Shown piece after piece: positions 47,797 through 60,579 of a stretch of DNA of 64,000 bases (position 1 is its first letter; each line of letters begins with the position of its first letter). The notes below the pieces were generated by a model. That model had not been told where the DNA came from and did no database searches. It worked only from the letters and a program-made list of their open reading frames with translations. The position numbers were made by a program, and so were the translations under genes. Source of the DNA: Coprinopsis marcescibilis. Lineage: Eukaryota > Basidiomycota > Agaricomycetes > Agaricales > Psathyrellaceae. The stretch spans positions 1 through 64,000 of the forward strand of contig ML210193.1 of assembly GCA_004369085.1 (NCBI GenBank). The letters run 5' to 3'.

Positions 47797-49309
47797 TTAC
47801 AGGCGGGCTTCAGTGATGAAGTTAACACCCTAGAGAGATGAAGTCAGTTCTTGGCCTACGATGGTTCGAAGAGGAGAGGAGAGCTGACAGTCTGGATGTT
47901 CTTGGCCAACTCGGGGACGGCAGCCTGGATGAGAGTCTTCTCAGCGTCGGTGAGGGCACCGAGAGGGGAGATCTTGGCGACACCGTCAACCTATCAAACG
48001 GAGGTTAGCCCTTGAAAGATATTTACGGTATTGGCACGTACGCCAAGCTCGATGTTAGAGGAGAAGTAGGCAAGTTCTTGGCCAAGCTCCTTGGTGAGAG
48101 CAGCAGCACCCTCAGCATCTGCTTCCAGGGAGACGTAGCTGGGGGCGATGATGCCCTTCTCGCCCTTCAAAGCGCGGATGACCTTGAAGGCGAATTCGGC
48201 ACCTGCGTAGGCCATGGAGAGGGTTGCAGATCCACCTCCGTTCTTGGCCTTGACGACCTCATCACCACCGAATTGAATTCGATTGACGAGGGTATCATAG
48301 TCAGCCTGTGCGATGCCTGCTGGAAGGGGGTGAGAAGACTGGGAGAGGAGCGGTACAATCTGCGGAAATGGGTGTAAATTTACGTCAGGTAGGAATCCAG
48401 AGTAAATGGTCAGGGTACGCACGGTAACGCCAGAGTGTCCGCCAACAACGGGAACGACGATGTCTTTGGAGAGGGAGAGATCACCCAAAATCTCGGAAAC
48501 GAAGGTCGAGGCGCGGACAACGTCCAAAGTAGTAACACCGAAAAGGCTGCAAGATGTACCGTTAGACTGCAACTCGAAAGAAATAAAACGACGCGACGTA
48601 CCGCTTGGGGTTGAAGACACCTTGCTTCTTGAGCACCTCAGCGACAATGGGGACGGTGGAGTTGACGGGGTTGGAGATGACAAGCACGAAAGCATTTGGG
48701 CAGGACTTTGCAATGCCGTTGGCCAAATCACGGACAATACCAGCGTTGATCTTCGGATAGGGTTGAGAGATGTGTGCAAAATCAATCCATTGTTGCAATA
48801 GCGTACCTTGAACAGGTCATCTCTGTTGGATTCGAGCCGATGTGAGTAAACGGGGAATTAACCAGTGCATCTAACAGTTCTTGCATACCTGGTCATCTAC
48901 GATGAATTAGACCAGCACTCATTCAAACAGAGGGAGAAACTTACTCCTGGCTTACGGGGAACTCCAGCAGGGATAACAACGACGTCCGCACCAGTCAAGG
49001 TCTTGGTAAGGCCATCGTCAGCCGGAAGGAAACCCTGAACCTTGGCTGGGGTCGCGATGTGAGCGAGATCGGCGGCAACTCCTGGGGTGTTGACGATATC
49101 GTAGAGAGCGAGCTAGTCGTTCTTCTGTCAGTCAACTTCTTTCTCTCCGATCTTTTGCAGTGAATACCTCGGTGATCAAAGGGTTAGACTTGAGCAAAAG
49201 AGCCAAAGGCTGGCCGATACCACCTGGATTGCATCAATTAGTCCTCGCTGACACAACTATACCAGATCCTGGACTCACCGGCAGCTCCAAGGACGACAGC
49301 TTTGACCAT
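47797..49309 (-). CDS. mdh: NAD-dependent malate dehydrogenase
   Basis: A multi-exon gene starting [20 protein letters not shown] at 49309, with the Rossmann GAAGGIGQ at once and no mitochondrial presequence. Substrate-binding arginines are in [20 protein letters not shown], whose MTR part is an 8-nt micro-exon (48889-48896) followed by a 16-nt exon (48807-48822). The catalytic His is in [17 protein letters not shown]. The C-terminus is [10 protein letters not shown], stop at 47797. It interconverts malate and oxaloacetate with NAD. The protein belongs by sequence to the mitochondrial-type MDH group, but absence of a leader suggests a cytosolic (or, with an unseen targeting signal, other) location. 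Confidence 0.92.
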
Positions 49310-49913
49310 TGTGAATTAGTAGTTGCTGGTTAGAGGTTGAGGGAGATGAGGTAGAGAATCGATGGGTTCTAATCCGAGGGAAGACCGATATAATTATTTG
49401 TCAAACACGTGATAGGGGGAGGACGCGGAACGACGCGTTCAACGAGTTTCCGGTTAAACGCTCCTCGCCACTACGCCTTCCGATCCGCTAAAATGACTGC
49501 ACGACCAGCAATAGGAGCAGAAAAGGATCATGTCGGAGCATTGCAAAGGCGCTGAAAGTGTCAACGATGACGTGGAGCGAAAAAAGGGGTTAAAGCTGTG
49601 TCATCGGTGAAATGGTTGGCTGACAGCGCACAGAAGTAGTCGAGGTGAAGACAAGGGCAGCATCGCGCAGAAGTCGCCTAGGTCTGATTTCTTGCTGCTT
49701 GTGCGCTTTGGACCACCTCTCGTGGCAGAAAATCACTCGAATCAGTACAAGGACGCCAACACCTGCTAAACCTGGGACAGAATTCCACTGACAGAGCCTC
49801 CGGAAGATCACCGAGAAACAACTTGCGGGTTCCTACGTGCTTGAGGGCCAGGTTAATACAAGCTTCCTAGGCAATGCTTTACGCTTCTTCAGGGAGCTGG
49901 GGGAACAAGGCTG
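49310..49913. other. mdh promoter and spacer
   Basis: No further gene was seen. Confidence 0.4.
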
Positions 49914-51070
49914 ATGTCGGCGACTGCCCTTATGGTCATCTTGGGTTTTATCTTGGAAACCTACCTCGCTGCGGACTCTTATCACAGATTCCGCTGGAAA
50001 TATCATCTGTTCCTCGATGTTCTCTTCTCTGGCGCAGTGCCCTGTTTACTAGCAGGATATATGCTGTTCTTCCTCTCTCCAATAGATCTTATTCCATATA
50101 CTCTGTTCTACACAACCGCCGATCTGCTGGTCAACTTTGGGTGTGTTTGCCGCTTCTGAGAAGGTAGTGGTCTTATGACCTCTAAATCAAAGGTTACTCG
50201 AAGCCTTCATTGACGCAGATGGATAATCCCTTTGTCCGGAAGCCGCGTACACTCGACTTGACCCTGTGGATTTTGACGGCGACCAGCCTGACATATGCTG
50301 CCCCTGGGAAGTCGCAAGGTACATTGCAGAAATTTCCAGCTACATAACTCGTTAAGCGGCTCCCAGCGGTCACGTAGCTGGTTATACGGAGCTACACAAC
50401 AGCCTGGGCCTTGGTGATTTTTTGCGACTTCAGAGTCGGTGGAACGGACCGACATCTATGCACCATACTTCTCTCCCCAAGAATTGTTTTTTCTCTGGTG
50501 CGATGTTGCCACATTGAAGTTCTCGTTGGCTTTTGACCTAATGACGTGGACAGAGAGTTCTTTCTCATCCACAACGAGGGACACAGGGCCACAATCAGCC
50601 GACACGCTAATAAAATGGAAACCGGAGACAGGAATCCCAGTTGACCAGGGCTACCCAGATTTAACACCGACCGATCCATACAATGAGGTGGGAGTGAGAC
50701 GTGCATGTTTGAATCTAGAAAGAAAAAAGTGCCCTGACGTAGACGGATGCTACGCAAGTCCTTTACCGTGAGTTGTTTCCTTGTGTAAATTCAGTTCGTG
50801 TTACCAACTATCCTCCTTGGACATCGTAGGCAAAATATCCGCGTCGCATACATACCCGTTTGTGTGGATATTTGCCGCCACCCAGGGAAAGCGTGCAGCA
50901 GGAAGCACACCAACACATCGCAACACATGCCAAGTGCGCACATGCTTGGTTTTTCGCTCCTCGGACTGGTGAAACCTGTCAACTCCTCAGGCTTCCTCGG
51001 TGGACTGAGGGGTTTGGAACCTTCCCAACTGTTCTATGGGAGTTTTGCGCCCGACAAGCAGACCAGCTGA
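49914..51070 (+). CDS. Unrecognised membrane-like protein, tentative spliced model
   Basis: Pieces can be spliced in order with GT..AG. 49914-50150 gives three hydrophobic stretches (ALMVILGFILETYLA, FLDVLFSGAVPCLLAGYMLF, LIPYTLFYTTADLLV). Then 50220-50320 gives MDNPFVRKPRTLDLTLWILT. Then 50430-50768 gives SVERTDIYAPYFSPQELFFL and a long polar stretch. A clean 62-nt intron (GTGAGT..CGTAG) ends at 50830 and a last exon runs to 51070. No family is recognised. Phases work for most joints, but the first intron has two options. It could be a decayed gene. Confidence 0.3.
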
Positions 51071-54000
51071 GCAGAATAATATTGATCCATCAAACCATCC
51101 AACGGCCGTACTCCGGTTGCAAGTGAATCCAATAAATCCTTCCGCGGATAACCGCGAGATTCAGAAACACATCGGATTGCTGGACTGGCTGCGACATCTC
51201 CACGTTATCCTGGACTTAGCAAACGCGTGATGTAAGTGTGACGATTTGAAAGGGGTTGTTCATTGTACGTATGTCGGTCCCTTGTTTACCCATCACAGAT
51301 ATTCTGAAACTAACTCTTCACAACATCACATTAAGGCGATCCCCTGGTCGGGGACACAATCAATCAAAACTGGCGCCGCATGGGTAAAGAGCCGACAGCG
51401 CACAGTGCGGGGTGACCCTGGTACGTTTTTTCTTTCTATGAAAGACGATGAATGAAGCGAGAATCGGGATCAGTTCATTGAGTGTTCGAGATTCTTTTTA
51501 GAGCCTTTCATGAGGGGATGCGTGCTGGAGACCTGGCGAATTACACGAGGTAGGTGTACTCCGAGCACCGGCCAGACATATGCGTTTGGCAAATATTCCA
51601 GATGCTTCTTTCTGCTCAATGTCCAACGTCAGCTCCGTAGCATCAGCCATCAAGCTCAAGCGGCGGCCTGCCTCGCTCTATGATGTATGTAGCTCCGACG
51701 CTCGCTGAAGCTCGGCGCTGATCCGCACACTAACAGACCACGCCGACGAGTCATGAGGCATGAAGATTCACTCGTTGCAGCTTAGCAGAAAGAATCCCAG
51801 TTATCCTAGGTCCCCAGCTAATTTTATCGGCCGCTCTCAGCGACTCAGCATCCGATGCTCACTTGCGATCCGTACAATCTAGACCTGAGCAATCCATGCC
51901 ATTTGATTTGATCTCCCATATCTCATCTGACAAAGGCTGCGTGGTGAGCGGCAGCCGATAGTGCTGACATGTCCCTCCTACACCGCCCGATAGCAATCGA
52001 CAGTTTCGGAATGACAAAGGGAGAGCAGAATAGACTGGAATGAGCTGAGAGAAATGTTGAGGATAAAGGCGTGGAATCAACGCACGCGAACACTGCTTTT
52101 TTCGTCGCTGAAATACATGGACTGGCAGACTTGGTCCGGATGTCCGGGAAGTGTGAATGAAATAATGATGCTACAGCTGGAATAGAGACCTTCTAGGACA
52201 CTAATTACGTAGTCTGTGCGCCCGACACTGTGGCGGGAATACGCGCTCGACGTCACTGGGCGCCTAACGTTCCTTTATGGTCAGATACATTCAGTCAGCT
52301 GAGGATAAACGGTTCCAATATACAATGAGCCGTATCGAGATCCCAAGATGCTGAATCTGTCGTAGTACAATCAACCAGTATTCTGTGAATTATCAGTAAT
52401 TTTGATTTTGCACATCTAACGACGTTCAACGTGTCAAGTGGATCTTTGGCTCCTCGATGTTGTCATCGTCTATGCACAGGCAGCAGAGATATCTCTTCTT
52501 CGGCTGGAGCGTACGTATACACGAGCGTAGAACGCGTGTAAAGCGGCCTCAAAACCGCCGTTTACGACGACATTGTTTCAATAGAGTTGATGACGAAAGT
52601 CGGGCAAATTGGTGCACCAGATTGAAAGATTACCCAGACGGCCAATCCATCTATGTCATAGTTATCCCGAGGCTGAGGTACCACTCGGAGGACAGACAAA
52701 GATGGGCATTTTCTATTTTTACTGTGATGATGCTCGGATCTACGAGGAATCCGCTGAGAGGCGCTTGGAGCCGACTCGAGTTCTTGAAACATGTTTGAAA
52801 GACTCGCGACTTCCCTTCTGTCAATACAACCGTATTTTGCTGGCCTTCTTCCGTTATGTTCGTGGGGGTAATACCCAAAAAAACCCCCGTAATGTGTAAT
52901 CTCATCGTGCATAATCTTTCTAACAGAACAGTGGGTTTGGGACTAGGATGAGAATGTGAGGTGGGCCCCGACACGTCCCAAGCGCTCCAAGGAACGCACG
53001 TTTGTATGAAGTTTATGTTTGTCTAGCGTATTCTGCTCTTGTGCAAATGAGGACCCCATTTTGGAAGATCCTCGACTACTTATGTCAAGCTTCGACCTAG
53101 GATGAATGATGCGACGGGAGAATGTGTCCAGGAAAGGCAGTGCCGCCCCCACAATTAAACTCGACGACCGCCTGATCAAGTGTGAGTGGTCACGCCCTCG
53201 TGGCATTTCCCCGACGTCGGAGGACGGGTTAGAATCGAGTACTCTGAGCAATTCGGGCTACTAGGTACCAGGGCTTCCTTATTCAGTCGCAGCAAGGGGG
53301 ATATACGCCACAGGCTATATCGCGGTGTTTTGCGTCTAAAATTTAGCTATGGTGTAATAATCTACGTCAGAAATGAGGTCCTGTTTTTACTGCGCTGCGT
53401 CGGGAGCGCACTTTGAGTAATCTTATCTACAGTTTATCTTTGAGGTCCGGCGGCGATTTGGACGCTGCGGCTTACTCAGTGGCGAGCTTAAGTGGTATGT
53501 ACGTCTCGTGCTACGAAACCCATTATTTAGTGCTTGAATGCCTGCATGCGGATGTCGGTGTTACTTAAAAGGGAGAAGCCCCCTGATCATTCCGGTCTTT
53601 CAGTCTTCCTAGGTTACCTGAGTAAAGTGAGCTCGAGGACATCGAAATGTCAAGTGTAATTTAGAACGACCTCGGCATTTTGCAACGAAAGCCTTGATCA
53701 CCTGGGGTAATTCGACGCACACACATGTACATGTACCTACCCATTTCGTAAAGCCCGATGTCCTGAGGGCCTGGAATGCGGCAACGTGTAACGTGTGAGT
53801 GGGAGGTCAGGCGGGGAGGAGGTTGCGAGATACGGTTCCCGACTTTCCTAATTGGGATGACGTCGCTTAACGGCGCTAAATCATGAATAGGACACATTAT
53901 GTAGCGAGCACCCCAATTATGTCCCGCGGTCGGGCGACATCGATCAATCAAAGCGACACAAAGAGATAACATAACATCCACGCTGCGCGATTATTGCCGC

Positions 54001-57000
54001 GAAAGAAGGAATAACTGCTGTCCCATGTCCGCGAACCCAGCCAAAAAGGGTATTCGATGCGGGATGGGAGCGTCGCTCAATCGCCCTTGCGCATTTTTTG
54101 AGCTGGTAGCCGTATGGTGTGGCGTCTCATTAGAACAAGAGAGGGCTGAAAGAAGCAGCCAGCGCTCAAGAAGGGGTGATCCTGAAATAGCAACATGCCT
54201 TGATTGAGGGATGACGGGATCGGAGTTTTTACCTGACCATCGCGGAAGGGATGGGCCAGCAACTAGGCGCTCTCTCAAAGCAGGGCTCACCAGGTCAACA
54301 TTACGTTCCTCGTCGTTGTCCGGGGGCGGGGAAGTGTTGTCCATAAGGCAAGTGCTTAAAATCCATGAATGCAACCCTGACAGTAGTGGGGTAGCGGCTT
54401 CGATATCACTGATCTGATTTTCAATTACCATACATCCAATTTTAATCAAGTCGCCGCGTTTCTTGATTCTGGGTCGCGATGCCCTTTTGTGGACAAAATA
54501 GTGTTAGCTAGCCGCCGCTAAGTAGTAAGTCAAGGATAATGGACAGATATGATAAAGGAACTCGTGCTACAGAGTCCGTCGTGTGCCTGCCCTTCCAACT
54601 TTTACCCCGCACTGTCAACAAAGAGATGACAGGAAATGAACCATGTTTTTAGCGAGAAGTTGGGAACAAGCTCAGAGATGCCTAATGGGACTTGGGCATA
54701 TAGGAGCCTTCGGTGGGGCAAGAACCTGCTGTAGTGCAGTGCCATATCCCTGAACTAATGTGGCAAGTGCTGCTCTGAGTAATCCGCCTCCGCCTCATGG
54801 ACGTGCTGCGGAAGCCGGTGATGGAGCCCTCTCAAAATTTCTCTGCATTTTCAACATACATACGTCGACGAGCCACTGGAGACTACTAACCTCTGAAAGG
54901 GAAAGGGTTAGCAGAAGCGTGTTATGACGACACATAAAGGCGGTGTTTATCCGCATAGCGACTCTCACAATGTCGGGCGCTGATCCAGTAAGAAAGGAAG
55001 TTAAGGCAAACCTTGCTCCATACCAATCCTGGGAGGTTAGCAGAACTGACGAAAAGGGATGTTTCGGCAACGGTCTGATTACCATGACATTGCACGAGAC
55101 TACCACCGCCTCCGAGGTGAAACGAGAGTCTTCTCCACTGATTACCCCACGGTCACTCGTGGAACGGATTGAGAAGCCCGAGGACAAAATAACCGCTATT
55201 GCTTTGTTGTGGCCATCCTATGTTCTACACTTTGGGACTACCGACGTCACTACTTATGTTTTAACCTTGTTGTACTATTGCCGTCCGGGAGCAGTCCGAC
55301 AGCAAAGCAAGCGCACGCGCACGCTTCGGTGGTACCAATCGGACGCATTCCAGTTGCTTGCCTGAGCCACTTTTTGACTAAGAATGTCATGTCATGGTCA
55401 CATCATTCGCTTGAAGTTGAATGGACGCGCTAAAGCTCAAGCTTGAAAAGTAGTATTCCAGTTTGGCACCGGACTGCGCCACCATCCGACAAGTTTCAAA
55501 CCCGCACACAGCCGAGTGGAAGGACAGAAGTGTCAGCTATCAGTATTACCACCAGCCTCAAGCAAAACGCCCGCACACACCTTTCAGGGTTAAAACAGTA
55601 ACGCTGCGTGCACACCGGGAATGGTTTTTGGCCTCAGGTCCCCAGCAATCTCCGGTCATAATTAACATCTACGGTCAACACGGCTGTCGACTTTTTTACT
55701 TGTTGAATTCGCTTATGTATGTATCAGCCACAGTGCCACACGCAGCCTGAGCAGCCCTGATTTTTGCGCCGGGCGGTTAAACTCGGTGGATCCGATGATA
55801 GCTATGCAATCGCACTGTAGCCTGCGCCCGCCGCTGGCACGCGGAGGTTAGCTTCAAGGGGGTTCTCTACTGTTGCGTTGGTGCTGGAAGGTAAATACAT
55901 AGTAGTAAGTATCACCTACGAGTAGGCCAGGTCCGATAACCAAGGGGTCAGCCAAGGTTAGAGTGTGTCGGGGGACAAATCGTGCGACAAGCCACAAGGT
56001 TTGCATACAGCCTGCAGCCACGAGTAAAGGCCACGGTGCCCCAGGCTCAGCGAGGAGCCTGAGGGGATGGAGCCAGCTGCTCAGAGTAAGCGCCGCCGCG
56101 AGGAGTCCACCTGCTGGACCACAGGCAGTTGAATTTCCCCTTCAAGTTCCGTCCACCGTCAAGTCTGCAACTCGGCTTTTGTTGCATCTTGATCGCCATT
56201 CAATGTTCAGTGCTAACATACACGGAATGCTTCTCAAGTCTCAAGTTAGAAGCCCGAATCTCAGAAGAGGGGGAGGGACTGTAGAGCTTCGAAGGGAGGT
56301 AAGTCGAAACTCGATCGATCAGGCGACGTTCTTGGCACTACGAAGCACACGACCAACTTCTTTTCGCAGGGAGTAAGTATGATCATGGGTGTGCGTGTGT
56401 GGTATGGTTCAGCGGAGGGAACCATGTATAGTATGTTTTGAATGGGACCTCTGAGCTTGTGAAAGCAGAGCGGCTTTCCCCCGCTGTTAAGAAGTCTTTC
56501 AAGTTAAGATCTTGCAAGACTTTGGGAAGGCTGATAAGTTTGGATTCTGGAAAAGTTTGTCAAAGTTCAGGTGGATTTGTCGTCGTTCTTTCCCGAGGCT
56601 GTGTCGGGAGCACAATATGCATACGGGTGGGCGCCTGCATGGAGGCGCACGATATACCTTGAAAGGTGACTACAAATTTAAAGTCTGAGTGCGCACTGAA
56701 CTGAAGCGTGACTTTATCTTTGTTAGTAATTGTAATTATAAGGGACGATGGATAGATTTGGGTAAGAGCGGTCGACTAGAACCACCGCGCACCAGCGTCT
56801 GTCTGACTGCATCTGCCCAAATCCAGGTACTTTCAAACCACGCACAACCACTGCCTCCGCCGCAAGAACACCCAGCGACATCTATCCATGTCACCTACAT
56901 CCATTATAGAAAGGCTATCGGAACAAACTGGAACTGTCAGAAGCACCAGCAGTACGAGGGGAAGTTCTCGGAAGGGACGGGGACATGCCAATCCAATATG

Positions 57001-57400
57001 GATATTGCAGCAGGTCGAACTTAATTAAACCTGCTGCGGTGTCCTCACCGTTGATACCCCCAACTCTGCCAGCTGCTCGACAAGTGCATGCCGCGTTCCT
57101 GTCGAGGGACACCATGGGGCTTGTGCGTGATCGATCAACTTGAGCCAGCAGGCCCTAGGCACAAGGGACATAATTGAGGACGCCAACACGACACGGCCCC
57201 AATGCTCATGCCCATGCCCAGCCCCATGATCAGTGCTTAGTACTACCAGCACGCCAGGACATGCACTACATATCATAAGCGGAAGACGCAGATATCTGAT
57301 ATCGATGGGCAGCCTGAGATACGCCCTGTTGGGCTTCTTCTGGGTAGGTTTGACCCGGAAGAACGGGCGGAGGTACCTCGCGTGAATTGAGGGGCTTTTA
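51071..57400. other. Long region without confident genes
   Basis: Fragments look coding but match nothing: 52600-52900 plus (YCDDARIYEESAERRLEPTR), 53991-54449 minus (152-codon frame) and 54795-55365 (open on both strands). No gap, transposase, reverse transcriptase or RNA gene was recognised. It may be old transposon debris or fast-evolving genes. Confidence 0.4.
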
Positions 57401-57500
57401 ATTCAGTATTCAGTACATATTCAGTTCATTCAGTGTTCAGTGTTCAGATCATTCGGTATTCAGTTGATCATATTCGGTATTTGGTATTGAGTTGTTCATG
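57401..57500. repeat. Degenerate ATTCAGT/ATTCGGT tandem repeat
   Basis: About a dozen imperfect 7-11 base units built on ATTCAGT, GTTCAGT and ATTCGGTATT in a row over 100 bases. Confidence 0.7.
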
Positions 57501-58603
57501 TAGGTGCGGTGATGGGCACGCGCCTAGCAATGTAGCGCCTAGTAGATTAAAGGGAGGAATACATTAGTATTGCAAGTGGTGTGACGCCGAAGGGGGTCCA
57601 GGATGTCAGGAGATGAGAAGGTTTCTGGTATAGGTCGGTATGTATGGTGCAAAGGCAAAATGTATGTAGTATGTGCTGCCAGGTAAAGCCCAGCAGAGTT
57701 GGGTAGTCTATTCACCGTTCGAGGTGTACCCAATAACCCGCATGGGTGTTCCCTCTCTCACTCCCTCCTTGAACCACTCGCTAATACTCGTAGTACCCCA
57801 GTAGGAGGCTGATCTGCGCACCCGGATTGACTCTCGATATGTACTTGTCCATACAGCGACCTTCCTGATCCTATGTTGTAGGCGATAAGATGCACCTAAA
57901 TTCTGGAGGATTCTTGTCAGTGGTATGTCTGGTACCGACGTCAGAGAACGCAGGGCGAAAACAAAGCTATGCGACGGAAAACACAAAACGGGAAAATGGA
58001 AAACGGAAAACACTGCAAAACAAACTGGGGAAGCAAGTAGGCAGAGTCACTGTTCCGCGTTGCAAGCAACACCGAGGGAGTCGGTGGTGAGGTGGAGGAG
58101 GAGCTGGAGCGCTGGAGCCGGCACGTTGTCCGAGGCTTCATTCATGCCAGAGTCCAAGAAGTTCTGCATAAGTAGTCACGCCCCTTAGTGTAGCAAATAT
58201 GGTATTATTATTATGTACGTGGTAGTAGTACATAGTACACAGTTCGTGCATGGCGAAAACGTGAATGGAAAACATCGTCCACGTTCCTCTGGGCCCGCCA
58301 AATATTGGCGCATGTGCGTCGTGCGCAGGCTCCAATATTCAATAATGGCATGTATCAACGAGCGACACGAGGCCCTTCCCCTTTCTCCCCTTTCTTTATT
58401 GGATGGGAAGTGCGCAATGCGGGCCTGCGGCAATACGACCGCAACCCGTCGCTGATTCCTTCAAGTTGACTACTTATGTATGTACATTACAACAGTTTTT
58501 CCGCCTGGAAGTCCGAGGTTACTGGCGTTGGATGGGGTGATAATTTATGTATGATAGATCAGCCACGAGGCAGGGCTGGCTGCGATGAGAGTGTGGCCAC
58601 AAG
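57501..58603. other. Intergenic, nothing recognised
   Basis: Short frames only, on both strands. Confidence 0.4.
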
Positions 58604-59395
58604 ATGAACAGGACGCAGGTAACCAACCAACTATTAACTATCAACTATTATAAGGTGGTAAGAAAGTGGTTCGACCTCGTTATCATCAGCATGTCCAAAC
58701 AATCCAACAGAAAGTTGAAACCCGACGATAACGATTGGCCTACAGCTCAACTTCCCGTAAGATTTGAACAGGATGATGGTAGATATCGGATGGAGTTGGA
58801 AGAACCGTTTGACATACCCTTTTTACTCTTGTCCCTAAGTAATGGCAGCTTTCCCATGGCCAAGTTCGTGCAGTCGGTGGGAAGAAAAACAGAAAGTTGG
58901 GGTGGGCGCAATGAATGTTTGCAATTGCCTTACTGCGCGAGTTCTTTTTCCAAGCTTCGGTTCGTTCGGAGCAGTTCACCGCATACCACTTGCTGCTACT
59001 TTATGTTTACGGTGTTCTGTGCCCACGGGATTGTGGGGCATACACTGGGTGGACTCGGTCCAGGCGTATGTACCGATTCAAGAGAGGAGCATAATCATTC
59101 CAGCGGAATAACAATAAAGGTTAGACTCGCAGGGGATGATCAAGACGAGTTGCCGACTCCGAGGGATATAAATAAACGGTTCACAGCACGGAGGGGCAAG
59201 TCAGTTGGAAGGATGGCTGTATGCGCACAAAGTTGTAGCCCGGCGGGAAGACATTGCGACAGAAGCGGCGGACTCAGAGAGGGGACGGTTGTAGAGCAAA
59301 TGATGAGATTGCACAAGCAGTCGCAAGGAAATAAATTATATCGAATTGTATGGAATTGCATTGGGTATGAAGTAGAACGTGTGTTGGTATGGTAA
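58604..59395 (+). other. Long open reading frame of unknown status, 263 codons
   Basis: An uninterrupted plus-strand frame, longer than expected by chance in this base composition. An internal start MSKQSNRKLKPDDNDWPTAQ is followed by LPVRFEQDDGRYRMELEEPF, then a Cys- and Arg-rich remainder without motif. It overlaps the probable 3' UTR of the minus-strand gene at 59788-60579. It may be spurious. Confidence 0.2.
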
Positions 59396-59787
59396 ATGAT
59401 GTTGCGAGGGTCATAGCGATGTGCGTAAGAGGCAAGTTATATGGTACAAGTATGTAGTGCTGATTGTGTTGTGCGTGGCAAGTCCGAGAAGGTATTGCAT
59501 GGGTGTCGACAGAGAATGCAGGATTGTTCCAGACAATGTGGATCGCAGGTCGACGAATGGTTGTGCAAGATCGAAGGGATATCGAGCTGCTGATAAGATT
59601 CCAGAGGTGACGGTGCGATGGCAATTGTGGTGGCTCGATAACGGTGCAAGGGCATTCCTTGCTGGTGTTCATGGGATGCATAGTCCCAGATTCCACCGTC
59701 GCAGCTTTCCCTTTGGAAGCCGCGGCCCGTCCTGATAGTGACTGGCCGTTCCCTCTGGCGTGCATAAACCTTGGCCCGGTATGGCTT

Positions 59788-60579
59788 TCAGAACCCTCCC
59801 AGGCATCCATCGTCCAGACCCATGTTGGAGAACGAGGCGCAGAGGCCGCCGGTGCCGGTCGAGGACAGTTTGTTGAGATACTCCTTTCTGCGACTGCAAC
59901 TCCGCTTTTTGGGAGGTGGAGGCACGAAGCGGTGCTCTTCGAGAGAGGACGAAGAGTCGTTTGAGTTGTTGGCGCTTCGTATCCGGTCGAGGTCGAGCGA
60001 GCTGTCGTGCTGCCTCGAACGCCTGCGCCTGGACTTGTCGTCGTGGGCATTGGGTGATGGTGGATAGGGAAGGAAGGAGAGGGCGTTGATGTCTCCAGAG
60101 AGGTCAGAGGCACTGTAATCGGCGCTGTCCCACTCGTACTTGGTTGGGAGCCCGTGCGAGCCGTAGGAGTAGTAGTGACTGGCGGGCAGGCCGAATGGTA
60201 TTGACGGACTCGGCAGGAAGCCGTCGCTTTCGTCCGATTCAGACGAAGAGATGTCCGGGATAAGCTGGGGGAGAGGGGCGAATCCGGCGCGTCGGTCGTC
60301 GGTCATGGCGCGGGGGTGGTACGAACGGGAGGAGGAGGGGGGCGGGGCCCGCGACGCAGCAGCCTGAAGCGCGGCCTGCTCGTCGAGGACATATGTGCGG
60401 CCATTCCGTTCGGGCAGAGCACAAGTGTTTTGGGAGACGACGATGGGCGAGCGGTCATAGACAGTGGGCGAGTGTGTTGCAAAGGTGTTGCAGAGGGCTT
60501 GCGATGGTGGAAAGTGCACGGCGTGCTGGGCAGGCCTTTGCGAAGAGCGCTTAAGACAGGAGCGGATGGGAGCTTGCAT
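59788..60579 (-). CDS. Disordered conserved fungal protein, 263 aa
   Basis: A single exon. The start MQAPIRSCLKRSSQ at 60579 is preferred over an in-frame ATG at 60660 because the IRSCLKR motif stands at the N-terminus of similar basidiomycete proteins as I recall them, and a CTACTAACAG sequence just upstream may be a 5'-UTR intron end. Blocks follow: HAVHFPPSQALCNTFATHSP, VYDRSPIVVSQNTCALPERN, an acidic DISSSESDESDGFLPSPSIP, DINALSFLPYPPSPN, and a basic end PPPPKKRSCSRRKEYLNKLS. There is no enzyme fold. SCLK followed by an HxVxF-like motif resembles docking motifs of regulatory phosphoproteins (inference). Function unknown. Confidence 0.72.
   Translation of the reverse strand: MQAPIRSCLKRSSQRPAQHAVHFPPSQALCNTFATHSPTVYDRSPIVVSQNTCALPERNGRTYVLDEQAALQAAASRAPPPSSSRSYHPRAMTDDRRAGFAPLPQLIPDISSSESDESDGFLPSPSIPFGLPASHYYSYGSHGLPTKYEWDSADYSASDLSGDINALSFLPYPPSPNAHDDKSRRRRSRQHDSSLDLDRIRSANNSNDSSSSLEEHRFVPPPPKKRSCSRRKEYLNKLSSTGTGGLCASFSNMGLDDGCLGGF

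Noticed and set aside
59274..60113. 279-codon minus-strand frame
   Set aside because: Shadow in another frame of the same strand as the disordered-protein gene; Ser/Pro/His-rich without motif.
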